DNA of 64,000 nt from Ceratopteris richardii (taxonomy: Eukaryota > Streptophyta > Polypodiopsida > Polypodiales > Pteridaceae), in NCBI GenBank assembly GCA_020310875.1, contig MU260076.1, positions 186,001 to 250,000 on the forward strand, read 5' to 3'. Below are positions 11,401 to 22,790 of this stretch, piece after piece. Below the pieces are notes generated by a model. It saw only the letters and a list, made by a program, of their open reading frames with translations. It was not told the origin of the DNA and made no database searches. Position 1 is the first letter of the stretch; every line of letters starts with the position of its first letter. Position numbers and translations under genes: made by a program.

Positions 11401-13231
11401 TGAATCTTTGATTTACCTTTCTTTTGATTCACAACTTCTTCATCACCTGCATAAATATTGATTCTACCTGCATACCAAGTACCTTGCTCATCAAATGTAA
11501 CATCCTTTGATACAAGGAATTGTTTTGTGGATGGACTCTACAACCTATATCCCATCTGCTTATCATCATATGCAATAAATACATACTTTTCAGCTTTAGG
11601 TTCCAATTTGTGCCTTAATTGAGATGGCACATATGCATATGCCAAACATCCAAATACTTTGCAATGATCTAAAGTAGGTCTCTTACCCCACCATGCCTCA
11701 TATGGTGTCATACCTTGAAAAGCTTACATGGTAATCTATTGACCAAATAAGTAGCTGTATTTACAGCCTCAGCCCATAAGTAATTTGGGCACTTTTTCTC
11801 CTTCATCATGGATCTTGCAAACTCAACAAGAGTTCTATTCCTCCTTTCTGCTACACCATTTTGTTGAGGAGAGTACTTGCAAGTAATTTCCCTTTTTATA
11901 CCTGCATTCCACAAGTAATCATTGAACTCATTAGAGAAATACTCTCACCCTCCATCTGACCTTAGTCTCTTCAACGTATGACCTGTAATTCTCTCTGCAT
12001 ACACATGATAATGTTTGAATGTATTGAATACTTCTGACTTATCTTTGATCACATAGATAGTGATCCATCTGGTAGCATCATCAACATAATTCACATAATA
12101 CCTTGAACCATTAATACTGAAATCTTTTGATGGTCCCCATACATCTGTGTGTACCAATTCAAGCTTCTTTGAATACATAAAACCATGCTTGGAATAAGAT
12201 TGCTTATGAACCTTACCTAATTGACATGCCTCACATCTGTATGTCATATGTTGACCTGCAACATTAGGCAATCCAAGCACTAAACCATTATTAACCATAT
12301 CTTGGATACCTCTTTCATTGAAATATCCAAGCCTCTTGTGCCAAAGATCTAACTCAGAGATCTTATGTCCTCCATAAGTGAACAAAGCATGACCAACATT
12401 ACCTTGGATCTTCAATGTGAACAATCTTCCTTCTTTCTTCCGTGAAACAATTTGTTTATACCCATTGCTAGGGTCTTCCACAAACACTCCTTCATTAGTG
12501 AATCTAACTTCATAACCTTTTTCAAGAATTTGGCCTACACTTATCAGATTCTTAGGAATTGTAGGAACATACAAAACCTTACTCAAGAGACTACTTCCAT
12601 CCTTAGCCTTCACTGATCCAATTGACGTCACATTATGCTTTGTATTGTCACCTGTTTGAACAACATGATTAGTTATCTTATTCTCCAAATCAGTCATCAA
12701 AGCTATGTTGCCACTCAGGTGATTGCTACACCATGAGTCAATGTAGAAGACGCTTTGGTTTTCAATTTGCCTTTCACAAGTTGCATTCATTATCAATGTT
12801 GAATCCTCCTTTTGATCTGAAGCATAGTTGTAGTAGGTATTGTTGTATTGTTGACTTTGGAATCCTCTACCTGCATTTCTTCCAAAGTAACCTCTACTAC
12901 CTCTACCTCTAAAATTACCTCTTTGATTTTTGCCACCTCTTCCTCTTGAATTAAAATTCTGATTATATCCACCATTATTCAGAGTATTATGCCAACAATC
13001 ATTAGCTAAGTGATTTGTCTTACCACAAATCCAGCAAGCTTTAACTCCATCTTTATTACTCCTGCCTCTTCCTCTACCTTTGCCACCTCCTCTTCCTCTT
13101 AGGAAGTTGTCTTGGCTAGGTGTACCTTCATCTTCATTTTCTTGTTGCTTCCCTTTGATATTCTTCTTCTTATCCTTTGAATACATGCATGACTTTACTT
13201 TTATCACCTTCACCTTTGACATCCAGCTCAA
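11401..13231 (-). pseudogene. Copia D3 nucleocapsid - protease - integrase remnant
   Basis: The frame 11945-13231 holds an Arg-Gly-rich basic stretch, a zinc knuckle (CWICGKTNHLANDC), the protease site, the integrase zinc domain (LWHKRLGYFNERG, CEACQLGK) and the integrase core start (LVHTDVWGP, then RSDGG). The protease reads YIDSWCSNHLSG, so the third residue of the catalytic DSG triplet is Trp. A TGA follows RSDGG and the frame resumes at 11914 (KREITCKYSPQQNGVAERRN). A further frameshift separates it from the integrase tail near 11400-11700. Not functional. Confidence 0.82.
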
Positions 13232-13346
13232 AGGTTAACATATGTCCTAGTAACTGATTAAAGTCAGGAGTAAAATGATCAAGTGATACTTCAATAGACA
13301 AAATGAATGGCTTCCATTTGTCATCACCTCTCAAACCTGTGAGGAT

Positions 13347-13814
13347 TTACCCTACCAATTTATCCTCCTCAATATATTCATCAACTGCTCCTAATGCATC
13401 TGCAATGTCCTTCATCCTTGTTACATAGCCTGAGATGGATTGAGAGGCCTTCTTCTTGAATGTGGTAAACTCTACCCACAAGGATGCCTTCCTTGATTTT
13501 GTGGTGTTTTGGAAATGCTCCTCCAAATCATTCCATATATCACTTGCACTTTCAAGACCTCTAATGTGAGGTAGCATGTAGTCATTAACTACCATATAGA
13601 TAATTCTCCTGGCTTGATCATCTTTCTTCATCCAAGTCTTCAAATCTGATAATTCTTCCCTAGTTGGAACACTAGGATCTCTAAACTGAGGCTTTTCTTC
13701 TTCACCTGGGATATAACTTATCAATTCTTTGCTCATAAGATGAGCTTCCATCCTCATTGACCATGCTGGATAGTTCTCTCTATCCAACTTCTCTATCTGA
13801 AGAGAATCTCCCAT
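13347..13814 (-). pseudogene. Copia D3 gag N-terminal region
   Basis: It begins MGDSLQIEKLDRENYPAW, identical to the start of D2 Gag, and covers the helical capsid-like part (SASDIWNDLEEHFQNTTKSR, SISGYVTRMKDIADAL). A frameshift between about 13190 and 13347 separates it from the nucleocapsid half. Gag would form the particle that packages element RNA. Confidence 0.82.
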
Positions 13815-14010
13815 CCTTTCTTCACCTGTGTATTGAATTCTTCAAACTTTATGAGTAATAGATGTACCTTTACTTTGAATGATACTCCTTTTGTCTTCCT
13901 TGATGTTGTATGGACTCCTTCTCAAGCTTTCACCTTTTGAATCTTTAGATGTTGAATTCTTTATGATTGCAGCAGTCGGGATGCTCCTTTCTTCAATTTT
14001 GATGTTTCCT

Positions 14011-14022
14011 GCTCTGATACCA
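14011..14022 (-). other. Primer-binding site of copia D3 (tRNA-Met)
   Basis: The minus strand reads TGGTATCAGAGC, complementary to the 3' end of plant initiator tRNA-Met, one base from the 5' LTR. Confidence 0.85.
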
Positions 14023-14023
14023 C

Positions 14024-14712
14024 TGATGGAGAGGGTTAATCTCCAAAAGAACAAGCTACTCTTGAAGTTAGAGCACCTCTATATCAAGAGTAACTCAAAA
14101 CCTTCACCAATTTTGAGGATTAATGATCAATTATAAAGATTTTGGATAAACTGTGAAGAAGATGATTCTACAAAATGTCTACTGCACATATCTCTCTCAT
14201 TGACTTGTCAAATGTGTAAAGTTTTTGATAAAAAATTGCACAAGGTGTTGCCTATAGTTTGCGCACCTTCTTCAAGTTAAATAATTTCAAAAGACTCAGT
14301 AGATCTTGAGAAATGAACTTAACAAGTCACCTATGTCTAAAACTATTCTTCTAAGAAGTCGATTCAAACACCTGTAACTTCTAACAATTGGTTCTTTCAA
14401 TTTAGAACCCGCTTATGCAAATGCTTTTAGATATAGGTAGCTTACCTTCCAACTTAAAGATTGAGTGATTGCTTGCTCAAAACTTTACACTGTGGAAGGA
14501 GAACTGACCAAAACATTAACATCGAATTTTGCACCTGTTTCAGAAAACAATGAACACTTCTTCACATATGAATGTTCCTACTCATAATTCTCACAACTTG
14601 TTTACAATTAGGCTCTCAAACTTTAACCATAAACTCATTAACTATGGAATTAGACGTCTACAAAAGATTTCTTGAAATGATTAAGCACAGAAAGAGAATA
14701 CATAGAAACATC
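14024..14712 (-). repeat. 5' LTR of copia D3, truncated
   Basis: It starts TGATGGAGAG next to the primer-binding site and follows the D LTR for 689 bp. It ends after AGAAACATCC, where the left LTR continues GGGCGTAA, and copia H gag sequence takes over. Confidence 0.8.
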
Positions 14713-15780
14713 CAAGGACTTGCTGAAAGAACTTGTAAAGCTGCCTGATAAAAAACTACTTTCTCAATGGTGATACATATATAACAATCACCTTGAGATT
14801 TCCCTTTTTTATCATCTTCTGCAACATTACCTGATACATTTTTCTTTTCTCCTGCAATCCTTTTATAACATGGTGACTTAAAATGTCCAGGTTTCTTGTG
14901 GTAAAAACATATTACTCCCTTCTTCTTAGAAGACTTCTCTTTAGATGTAGTAGAAACAGAATCTGAAGTAGAAGGTGAGAGGGACCTACCTTCCTTCGTG
15001 GATTGCTTTTCCTTCTTATCCTTCTTCTTCTTTTTACCCTTTGATGAAGATATAAGTGCTTCTTCATTCTCTTCCATTCCCTTTCAACTGATCTTCATGT
15101 TGAAGTAACAAGAATGCTAGCTCTTCAAATGTAACCTCTCTATCCCTTGTGGTAAGGGTAAGAGTGATTATAGAAGATCGAGATGAAATAGGAATTGAAT
15201 TTATCAGCGTATTTACCATTTCTTCATCTGATATCTCAACTCCTACATTTAGAAGTTGATCTCTCAAGTCAATGAGTCTCGGAATATGGGTTTGAATTGA
15301 CTCACCAACCTTCATCCTTCTATTTGCTAGTTGTCTCCTTAAGTGAGCTTTCCTAGCAGGATTTCTGCTCTAAAAAAGATTCTCAAGCTTCAACCAAGCT
15401 TGTTTAGAACTTCTGCAAGATCTGATCTGTGGTAGAATATGATTTTTCACACTCGTTGCTATGAATGAAGGTGCTAAAGCATCTCTAGCATCCCATCTTG
15501 TGTGTTCTTTAGTAGGAGGAACTATAGGTAAAGACCTACATGTGACTCTGGATGTGGAAGTGGTTACCTCTCCTTCAGTTGGTTTTGTAATAGTAATTCC
15601 AATACCTCTTGAAGTTTTTATAGCTCCTTCTTCGCCTTCTCGTTTGGGTCTTGTTAAGGATCCATTGACGATACTCCATAAATCCTTTGTCACTAAAATA
15701 TTCATCATCATGAAACTCCACATGGGATAATTAGAAGATCCATCCAACTTTTCTTCAATCTCAATTCTAATCTCACTCAT
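14713..15780 (-). pseudogene. Copia H gag remnant
   Basis: The start at 15780 (MSEIRIEIEEKLDGSSNYPMW) is typical for copia Gag. The frame runs to 15370 and continues, after a frame change, at 15064-15315 (IQTHIPRLIDLRDQLLNVG). It then continues at 14658-15077 with a Lys/Ser-rich stretch and a zinc knuckle CFYHKKPGHFKSPC (CX2CX4HX4C). It is cut near 14712 at the D3 LTR, losing protease and the integrase front. It lies directly downstream of a tRNA-Met primer site and LTR at 15881-15896. It is probably the 5' half of the element whose RT start is at 7475-8614. Confidence 0.78.
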
Positions 15781-15880
15781 CTTAACTAAGTGTGTATGTC
15801 AATTATGCTCCGGCTGAGAAGAATATGCCTCATTGTTATTGGGAAGAAACTGTGCATACTACTGTATACATCATGAACAG

Positions 15881-15893
15881 AACTCTGATACCA
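15881..15893 (-). other. Primer-binding site of copia H (tRNA-Met)
   Basis: The minus strand reads TGGTATCAGAGTT two bases from the LTR end; eleven of the first twelve bases match the initiator tRNA-Met complement. Confidence 0.75.
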
Positions 15894-15895
15894 AG

Positions 15896-16310
15896 TGTTG
15901 GATTTTGGGGCACCAAGATCGTTCCAATACTTAAACCTTTTGAGCACACACACTTAATAAATTAAGATGATAAGTGAGAGATAGAAAGAAAGAGATATTG
16001 AGACAAGGATAGGGAACGTAAGCTAGATGCTTACTCACTAAAAAATAGATGTCCAAATTACAACATGGGAGTACTACTCAACCATATAAAGTGGTGCACT
16101 CACTAATGGAAGAATATCCAAGAAGATGATGATACAAAATTTAGATTATGTTGATATAATCTAAGTGTGTGTGAAGTGAACGAGCAATGAAGCTAACCTG
16201 ATTTTCACAAAATAGTATAAGTGCAAAAAAATGGCTCTTGTGGTCCTCTCCAAAAGTATCATGAGATTTTCTAAAGTATATGTTCATCCATATCTGTGTG
16301 TTTCACTAGA
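15896..16310 (-). repeat. 5' LTR of copia H (right end uncertain)
   Basis: The left terminus TGTTGGATTTTGG is the minus-strand LTR 3' end (CCAACA) beside the primer-binding site. A TATA-like CTTTATATGG lies on the minus strand near 16100. No second copy exists here, so the outer end is approximate. Confidence 0.5.
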
Positions 16311-18435
16311 TATGCAGGTCTTCCTTGGTGGGAGGGCTCACAAAGGGGCAAGGAGGTTTTGAAGGCCAAGCATAGGCATAAAGAGAGTTCTTTGGTTCAT
16401 GGTCAGTATCTTATTTAGATTATCACATGCCTCGCTGGGAGGATTCTCTTCAGGGTGGTTGCAGCTGCTGGAACGGGAGACTCTGTTGTGAATCAGTGTC
16501 CTTGCGCATAACCATGTGGCCATTCGTGGTGTGTATTACCCGCTCTCGTCAAAGAAGGCTCATTAAAAGCAGAAGTGGGAGCAAGGATTGTACATGTGGT
16601 GAAGGAACCCACATATCCTCGGAATGATAATGGGTTAGGCAGCAGCACTTGACATAAGCTCTCAGGAGGAGGACAGTTGGGGTTTCGCAAATAGAAGAAC
16701 TCCATCGAAACTCACAAGCTCGATGTGTAGTTAGCAAAGCTTCTGCTATATCCAGAAATGGGGTCCTGCTTAGGCATTGTGTTATCATGATTTTATGTTT
16801 TTGCATTTCTGGATCCTATGAACATGAGCATATCGTATCTGCTGGGACCATACAACTATGGAATTGGGACCGTTCTCTTTTTCTAAAGATTTCCTCTTAC
16901 TCAGATTGATGGAGGAATTTGAGCAGTTCAAATTTGGGGAAAACCAGTTTTGGACTTTCTTAAAAGTAGTCTGGTGGTCGTTGGCAACCATAGCTACATT
17001 AATTACAGCAAAGATTGGGCTTCAAATTTTTACTTTTTGGGGAGTGTATGGAAGGAATTCGGTTGGCCATCTATGTTCTGGTCCTTTGGTTTTCTCAAGG
17101 CTCATTGATACCTTGCTTGGCAACATCTTGCCTCAAGTTCTCCTCTATAAGATCCAAAGATTTTTGCTAAATGATTCCTTGGATGCTACCTCTGTCAAAG
17201 GCTCCAGTGGTGGGTTCTGATTATGTGCCTTTTCTGTCATAACTTAGTGTGCTTCCAAGGCTTACAATGGCCATAGCTACACATCTAGGAAACACTGAGA
17301 AAAAGCTATTGTTGCCTGCTCCAAAACTGGCCAATAGGAGGTTCAACAAAGCTGATGGAGTTGCTCTATCAAACTGAATTATATTTCTAGTTCTCGATAG
17401 TAAAGAAGGATGAACAAAGCATGAAGGAAGGTGGCTCCTGGGCTTCAATGTTTATTGTTGGTCTTCCAATCAAAATGTTGCAGGCTACTCCTCACTAGGT
17501 TGCTTGGATCCAAGTTTCTTCCCATCCCTCTTTTGGTGGCCTCAAAAGCACCAGGTCTACTGAATGCTGGCAGGATGGCTAAATTGCATCAAGTGAACCA
17601 TTCTTTTAGTCCTCTAATTGATGGTTTCCTAACCACGACACCTATGAAACTAAGATTAAACTGCTGTAGTGCTTATGTCTCCTCCGTAATCCAAGCTCTT
17701 TGCCTTAATATTTTTTACATGAATTTCAACAGCAACCGACATAAAGATTGGCTTGCACAAGGGTTTTGGGACTTCCCTGCATAGAATTAGTGTCCAAACT
17801 TCCTGATCTTTTTCATGGGAACAATTTTTTGTTTTTAATTGTGATACTTGAGGGTGTTCCAACTCTACACTTACATGATGCATTTCTGGCAAATGTCAGT
17901 CTGTTAGATTGCTCCATCATCATATTGTACTGAGAAATATCTTGTATGATGGGTTGGCATCTAGAGCTATTGATCAAATCCCATTCTTGTATCAACTGAG
18001 CCATCACGATCAAACATTAGTGTGTGTCACCTAGGTACTTGAGCTCCAGGATGGTTCTTATCAGTAACTACCCCCATGCAATAGACTAGTTTTGGGGATC
18101 ACATTGATTGTGAAGCTGCTCATCTTCACATTGAGGCTACTGCTAAACAGATTATTTGATCACCAAAAGTTCTTTTAGGTCTCCCAAAGATGAACTCAAC
18201 AAGATCTATGCACATGTGACAAGGAAGGTATACCAAATTCTGCTCATTATGTTGCTAGGCTGATTGCCTCTCAGGAGGATTGTGTTGCCTGGCACCTAAA
18301 AAACTTGGAAGGCTTTGCAAGAATCAACACTTGGTTTTTTCAGGAACTACTCCATGGAATGACTACATATTCAGTAACAAAGGCTTCTCTTTTGGATTGT
18401 TGGGCTGACTGCCCCAAGGGGATTGTGTCGCCCTG
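16311..18435. other. Unassigned sequence, probably decayed retroelement internal region
   Basis: I see no gag, protease, RT, integrase or host domain on either strand. The longest frame (16858-17220 plus, 120 codons) contains a hydrophobic segment but matches nothing I know, and stops are frequent around it. The segment leads into a repetitive purine-rich tract, a hairpin and a purine tract at 18436-18676, so it may be the internal part of a decayed or non-autonomous plus-strand gypsy element. That is inference. Confidence 0.35.
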
Positions 18436-18600
18436 CTCTAAAGATTGAAGATTTGCAGAATAAAGGACTGATGGCTTGTAGATTGGAAGATTGAAGTGCT
18501 ACAGATTTGAAGATTATGAAGACTCGAAGATCTAAAGACTTGCAGCCTGAAGACTTGCAAGACTGAAGAATTGCAGATTTGAAGACCTTAAGCACTTCAG
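18436..18600 (+). repeat. Degenerate short tandem repeat (GAAGAYTTGCAGA-like)
   Basis: Units resembling GAAGACTTGCAGA and GATTTGAAGA recur irregularly across about 165 bp. The tract lies just upstream of the gypsy hairpin and purine tract and probably belongs to that element's 3' untranslated region. Confidence 0.55.
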
Positions 18601-18640
18601 AATTGGAATAGTTCAACTGTGTATGTTCTTCTTCTCTTGG

Positions 18641-18676
18641 CTTTGTCGAGGACGACAAAGTCTAGGGGGAGGCGAG
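18641..18676 (+). promoter_or_regulatory. Hairpin plus polypurine tract of a second gypsy element
   Basis: A perfect 7-bp stem (CTTTGTC / GACAAAG) encloses the loop GAGGAC at 18641-18660, followed by TCTAGGGGGAGGCGAG and the LTR start TG at 18677. The stem differs from that at 1092-1111 but the loop is the same. Confidence 0.6.
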
Positions 18677-18960
18677 TGTTTGGTTGTAGGGTATGCACAC
18701 ATCCTCGATTGTGCATGAGAACCCTTCCTAGACCATGAGAATAATCCTCTTTGTATATACTTGAGTGTCACATATGAACACTCCCTTAAGGTACTTTCTA
18801 ATATTTCCTTATACCATAGTGTAGAGGTCTCTTGAATATATCACCTTTTTGGCTCTCATAGGACATTCCCACGTAAAGCTCCCACGCATGGAGTTTCTTG
18901 CAATTTGGTTGTTACAAGACTTGATTTTGGAATATCGTAGAAGATATGTTAGTTAGAGAG
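18677..18960 (+). repeat. 3' LTR of the second gypsy element, probably truncated
   Basis: It starts TGTTTGGTTGTAGGG directly after the purine tract. Integrase sequence of another gypsy element begins near 18965, so the LTR is probably cut there. Confidence 0.45.
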
Positions 18961-18964
18961 AGAT

Positions 18965-20218
18965 CCACTTTTTGACTTGTGTAGGACATCCTGGTATTGA
19001 GAAAACTTTGCAGTTGATCAGGCGTACCTTTTGGTGGCCAAAGAGGGTCAAGGAAGTAAACAATTATGTAAGTCAGTGTTTTAAATGTCAGGTGAATAAA
19101 GCAGAGAGAATTAGTTCTCTAGGTCTGCTACAGCCATTGGAGATACCATAGTATTGTTGGGATAGTATTTCCATGGACTTCATAATGGGTTTACCTAGGA
19201 CACCACAACAGAAGAATGCTATTCTTGTAGTGGTTGATCATTTGAGCAAAATGGCACACTTTATTCCTACAAACGAATCAGTGGAGGCTCCGCAAGTCGC
19301 GGAACTATTTATTCAGAATATTTTTAGACTACATGGTCTACCTAGATCTATAGTTTCAGACAGGGATCCCCGGTTTACAGGAAATTTTTGGAAACACGTG
19401 TTCAGTAAGCTTCAAGTTCAACTCAAGATGCGTAGTGGAGAGCATCCATAGAAAGACGGTCGGACCGAAAGAGTTAATCAGATATTGGAAGATATGCTAC
19501 GGACATATGTTTCAGAAAAGCAAACAGATTGGGATAGTTTTCCACCATTAGTTGAATTTGCTTATAATAGTTGGAAGCACAAGACTACTAGGCTTGCACC
19601 TTTTAAGTTGATCTATGGATTTATTCCACATAGTCCAACTACCATTGGATTACCTAGGAAATCTCCGAGTGCTTCCCAATTTTTGACAGATATGCAAGCT
19701 AACTTAAAAATAGCTTAGTTCAATCTCCAGCAAGCTGCTGAAAGGATGAAAGCATTTGTAGATCAACATCGAACACCACGAATGTTTCAAGAGGGAGATC
19801 GTGTGTTTTTACAGGTTCCATTTGGTTCATCGTTGACAGTGGGTCAGAAACCCAAGTTATTCCCTAGATTTTGTGGACCTTGGACAGTAATCAAGAAGAT
19901 TAGTGATGTCGCATATAAATTGCAATTGCCAGATAATTGCAAAGTTCACCCAGTTTTCCATGTTAGCAAGTTGAGACCATACATTTCTCGAGATGAGAAT
20001 TGTGTAGATGGTTTAAATGCTTTAGAAAAGAGGGCATCTCAGCCAGATGTTCCATTTCAGGTTCTTGATAAGAGGGAGCGAAAGTTGAGAAATCGCTTCA
20101 TACTAGAGTATTTAGTGGCATGGACTAGCCTTCCACTCACAGATGCTACTTGGGAATCAGAAGCTCTCATTCGCAAACAATTTCCTTCCTTGATCACTGT
20201 CTCTAGAAGGGGAAGAGA
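18965..20218 (+). pseudogene. Chromovirus (Ty3/gypsy) integrase with chromodomain, 5'-truncated
   Basis: The piece opens inside the integrase zinc domain (GHPGIEKTLQLIRRTFWWP, then CFKCQ) and continues with the catalytic core (SMDFIMGLP, VSDRDPRFTG, then a GRTERVNQ block). Next come the GPWTVIKKI C-terminal module and a chromodomain-like end (ILEYLVAWTSLPLTDATWE, about 20095-20160). Chromodomains target such elements to particular chromatin. In-frame stops occur near 19150, 19449 and 19718, so it is dead. Gag, protease and RT are absent. The frame ends beside a purine tract and LTR. Confidence 0.85.
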
Positions 20219-20219
20219 G

Positions 20220-20485
20220 TGTTAGATTTATTTAGACCTCCATGGTCTACCATTGGTCTACCTACATTTGGTCGAGGACCCTAGCCGGGTCAAGGACCAG
20301 AGCTCGGGGGAGCCAAGGCTCTAGCACGGATCTTCGAGGTTATTCCATCTCCTCAGAGTGGCCATATGAGGAGTGTTTGGACCTTATAGAAGATTCTAGA
20401 GGTGCCAAGGGCAAGGGCTATTTAAGGTTGGGAGGAGAGTGGCAAGTAGCTAATTGGGATCTTTCATCGATTTACTTCTTAATAC
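20220..20485 (+). repeat. 3' LTR of the chromodomain gypsy element
   Basis: It starts TGTTAGATTTATTTAG right after the purine tract GAAGGGGAAGAGAG. A TATA-like GGCTATTTAAGG lies at about 20417. Sequence homologous to the copia A leader begins near 20475-20490, which marks the approximate right end. Confidence 0.6.
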
Positions 20486-21271
20486 ACTTATTGGTGTGAG
20501 CATATTTATTCTTACATAATCCTTCTAGTTGGTCGGTATTTTTCATTAATTCATTTTTTTTGGAAGATTGCTAAATTCTCTCCCAAAATTTGATCATCCT
20601 TCTTTAAGGCTTAGTGGTGTTTGGAGTGTTCGAGCTCCATTATCATTCTATTCAGTTGTCTACCATCATGGCATCAGAGGTCTCACGCATGTTTGGTGGA
20701 TCATGGTCTAGTGCCAATGTTCTAAGAAGGAGCTATAAGTTGTAGGGCAAAGACCATTTTGAGATCCAAAACTTAGATGGTACAAACTTTTCTCTAAGGA
20801 AGAATCAGTTTAAAGATGTGCTGATTCAAAGGGGGCAATGGAAGCTAGTAAATGGAATCTTAAAGAAGCCTGCTGACATGGATGAAGATGATTAGGATGA
20901 GTTAGATGAAATGGTAAAGTCTATCATTCAAATGCACCTAGCTAATAATGTTTACTTTAAAGTATTAGATTGTGAAAGTGCAGAGGAGATTTGGAAGAAG
21001 TTATGCAATACATATGAAAATGAGACGGTATCAAATAAAGTGTATTTGCAGAGAAACTTATATGACCTTCGCATGAAGGACAGAGGTAGTGTTGCTACTC
21101 ATGTAAATGAGTTTGATACTATATTCTCCCAGTTACAGGCTCAAAAAATGGATATGGATAATGAAATGAAAGTATTCTTATTGTATGCACCTTGCCATCA
21201 TCATGGGATATGTTTTGCACAGCTATTAGCAATAGTGCACATGGTGGTAAATTGTTCTATGATGACATATG
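20485..21271 (+). pseudogene. Copia A3: leader and gag fragment
   Basis: The leader matches the A1 leader base for base over long stretches (ACACTTATTGGTGTGAGC, CATCCTTCTTTRAG). Gag starts at ATG 20668 (MASEVSRMFGGSW) and is read through stops near 20740 and 20893 into the 20911-21270 frame (EEIWKKLCNTYENE, HVNEFDTIFSQLQ), with a frame change near 21180. It breaks off at about 21271, where an inverted B-family LTR begins. TGGCATCAGAGG at the start codon resembles a tRNA-Met primer site (10 of 12), so the start codon may overlap or mimic it. Confidence 0.75.
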
Positions 21272-21651
21272 TGGAGAAGTCATGTACATATACGATCATG
21301 GGTGGCCTTCCATGGACGGCTATACATGGGCGGTAGAGCATGGGCGGCCACCGCCCGCATAATTGCCATACACAGCTTAGACCGGTTGAACCGACCTAAC
21401 AAATATAAATGATTTCTGGCCCCCTTGGACACCCCAGCTGGGCTGCTCACCGCTGCCCCGGACCCCACAATTGGGGACCCTGGTAACTCCCTTTCCTTAC
21501 AATACCTTACATGGTCCAATATGACCTTCATCCAACATGCAAGTTGGGATTCCCATCAATTGGGTAATGCACGCTTGGCTTCTCCTCATAATGGGGGCCT
21601 TACAAAATGTGCATACAATCATGAGGGGTAGACATTGATCATATACTAACA
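21272..21651 (-). repeat. Inverted partial LTR of copia family B
   Basis: The reverse complement matches the LTR starting at 63590, beginning TGTTAGTATATGATC at 21651 and running to about LTR position 285. This copy has roughly 105 bp (about 21385-21490) absent from the 63.6-kb copy. The LTR's other end is missing, and no internal B sequence adjoins it. Confidence 0.85.
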
Positions 21652-21699
21652 TGAACATCAAGGATAGCTTGTCTTTTGGATATTAACACTCTCCATCAA

Positions 21700-21711
21700 T
21701 GGTATCAGAGG
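21700..21711 (+). other. Primer-binding site of copia D1 (tRNA-Met)
   Basis: TGGTATCAGAGG follows the LTR end CTCTCCATCA with one extra base; 11 of 12 bases match the initiator tRNA-Met complement. Confidence 0.75.
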
Positions 21712-21840
21712 AGGATTTATCAGATTTGAAGGAAAGGAAGACCTCGACTGCTGCAGATATACAAAATTCAAACTTTGAAGGTTCAAAAGGATAGAGTGTG
21801 AAAGAAAAGTTGAAGGGAGACACACAAGAGCAATCAAAAG

Positions 21841-22790
21841 GATCATAGGAGATAGTTTCCAAATTGAGAAGTTGGATAGAGAGAACTATCTAGCTTGGTC
21901 TATGAGGATGGAAGCTTAGGGAGGAGCTTGCAGATTTAAATTTGGATGAAGAAGTATGCTCAAGCAAGGAGCATAATCTACATGGCAGTGAATGATTGTT
22001 TGCTTCCTCATATCAGAGGACTTGAAAGTGCAAGTGACATATGGAGTGCTTTGGAAGAGCATTTTCAGAATACAACCAAATCAAGGAAAGCATCATTATG
22101 GGCATAGTTTACTACATTGAAGCAGAAGACTTGACAATCAATATCTGATTATGTGACAAAGATGAAAGACATTGCTGATTCTTTAGGTGAAGTTGATGAA
22201 GATATTGAATAAGATAAGTTGGTAAGACAAATTCTCACACATCTAAGAGGAGATGAGAAGTGGAAACCTTTTATATTGTCTACATAACTTTCATTAGATC
22301 ATTTCACTCTTGATTTGAATCAATTGTTAGGACATATGCTAACTTTCGAGAATGATATCAAAGGAGATGTTGATAAGAGTGTAGGTCATGCAATGTATTC
22401 CAAAGACGAGAAGAAAGCTAGCAAAGGAAATCAACAATGAGTTGAAGATGAAGGTACTCCAAGTCAAGCAAACTTCTTAAGACGAAGAGGAAATGGCAGA
22501 AGTAGAGGAAGAGACAGAAATAACAAAGATAATATCAGAGCTTGTTGGATATGTGGTAACACTAGTCATCTATCTCATGAATGTTGGCATAATAATCAAA
22601 TCAATGGTAATTTTAATCAGAATTTTAATCAAAGAGGAAGAGGTGGCAGATATTAGAGAGGAAATTTCAGAGGTAGAGGTGGTAGGAATTTCTTTGGAAG
22701 AAGGGGAGGAAGAAACTTCCAAAATCAATCCTATAATAACACATACTACAATTATGCATGTGATCAAAAAGAAGATTCAACTCTCATTAT
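21841..22790 (+). pseudogene. Copia D1 gag remnant
   Basis: It begins with the D-family text DSFQIEKLDRENY and loses about 80 bp at 21918, where MEA joins EELADL directly. It is broken by stops thereafter. The basic Arg-Gly region and zinc knuckle (CWICGNTSHLSHEC) are readable at about 22480-22580 despite an in-frame TAG near 22653. Confidence 0.75.

Larger units (their letters stand above)
8615..14712 (-). mobile_element. Copia element D3, minus strand, right LTR truncated
   Basis: The left copy of the roughly 1.03-kb D-family LTR (8615-9642), an internal region with gag to RNase H on the minus strand, the tRNA-Met primer site (14011-14022) and 689 bp of the right LTR (14024-14712) are present. 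The right LTR ends abruptly against copia H gag sequence, so a deletion removed its outer third together with neighbouring H sequence. Coding frames hold at least three stops and two frameshifts. The two LTRs differ visibly with small indels, so it is older than D2. Confidence 0.88.

Noticed and set aside
16858..17220. 120-codon plus-strand frame as a host gene
   Set aside because: It has no recognised domain, no splice or promoter signals and a surrounding region full of stops; kept as unassigned.
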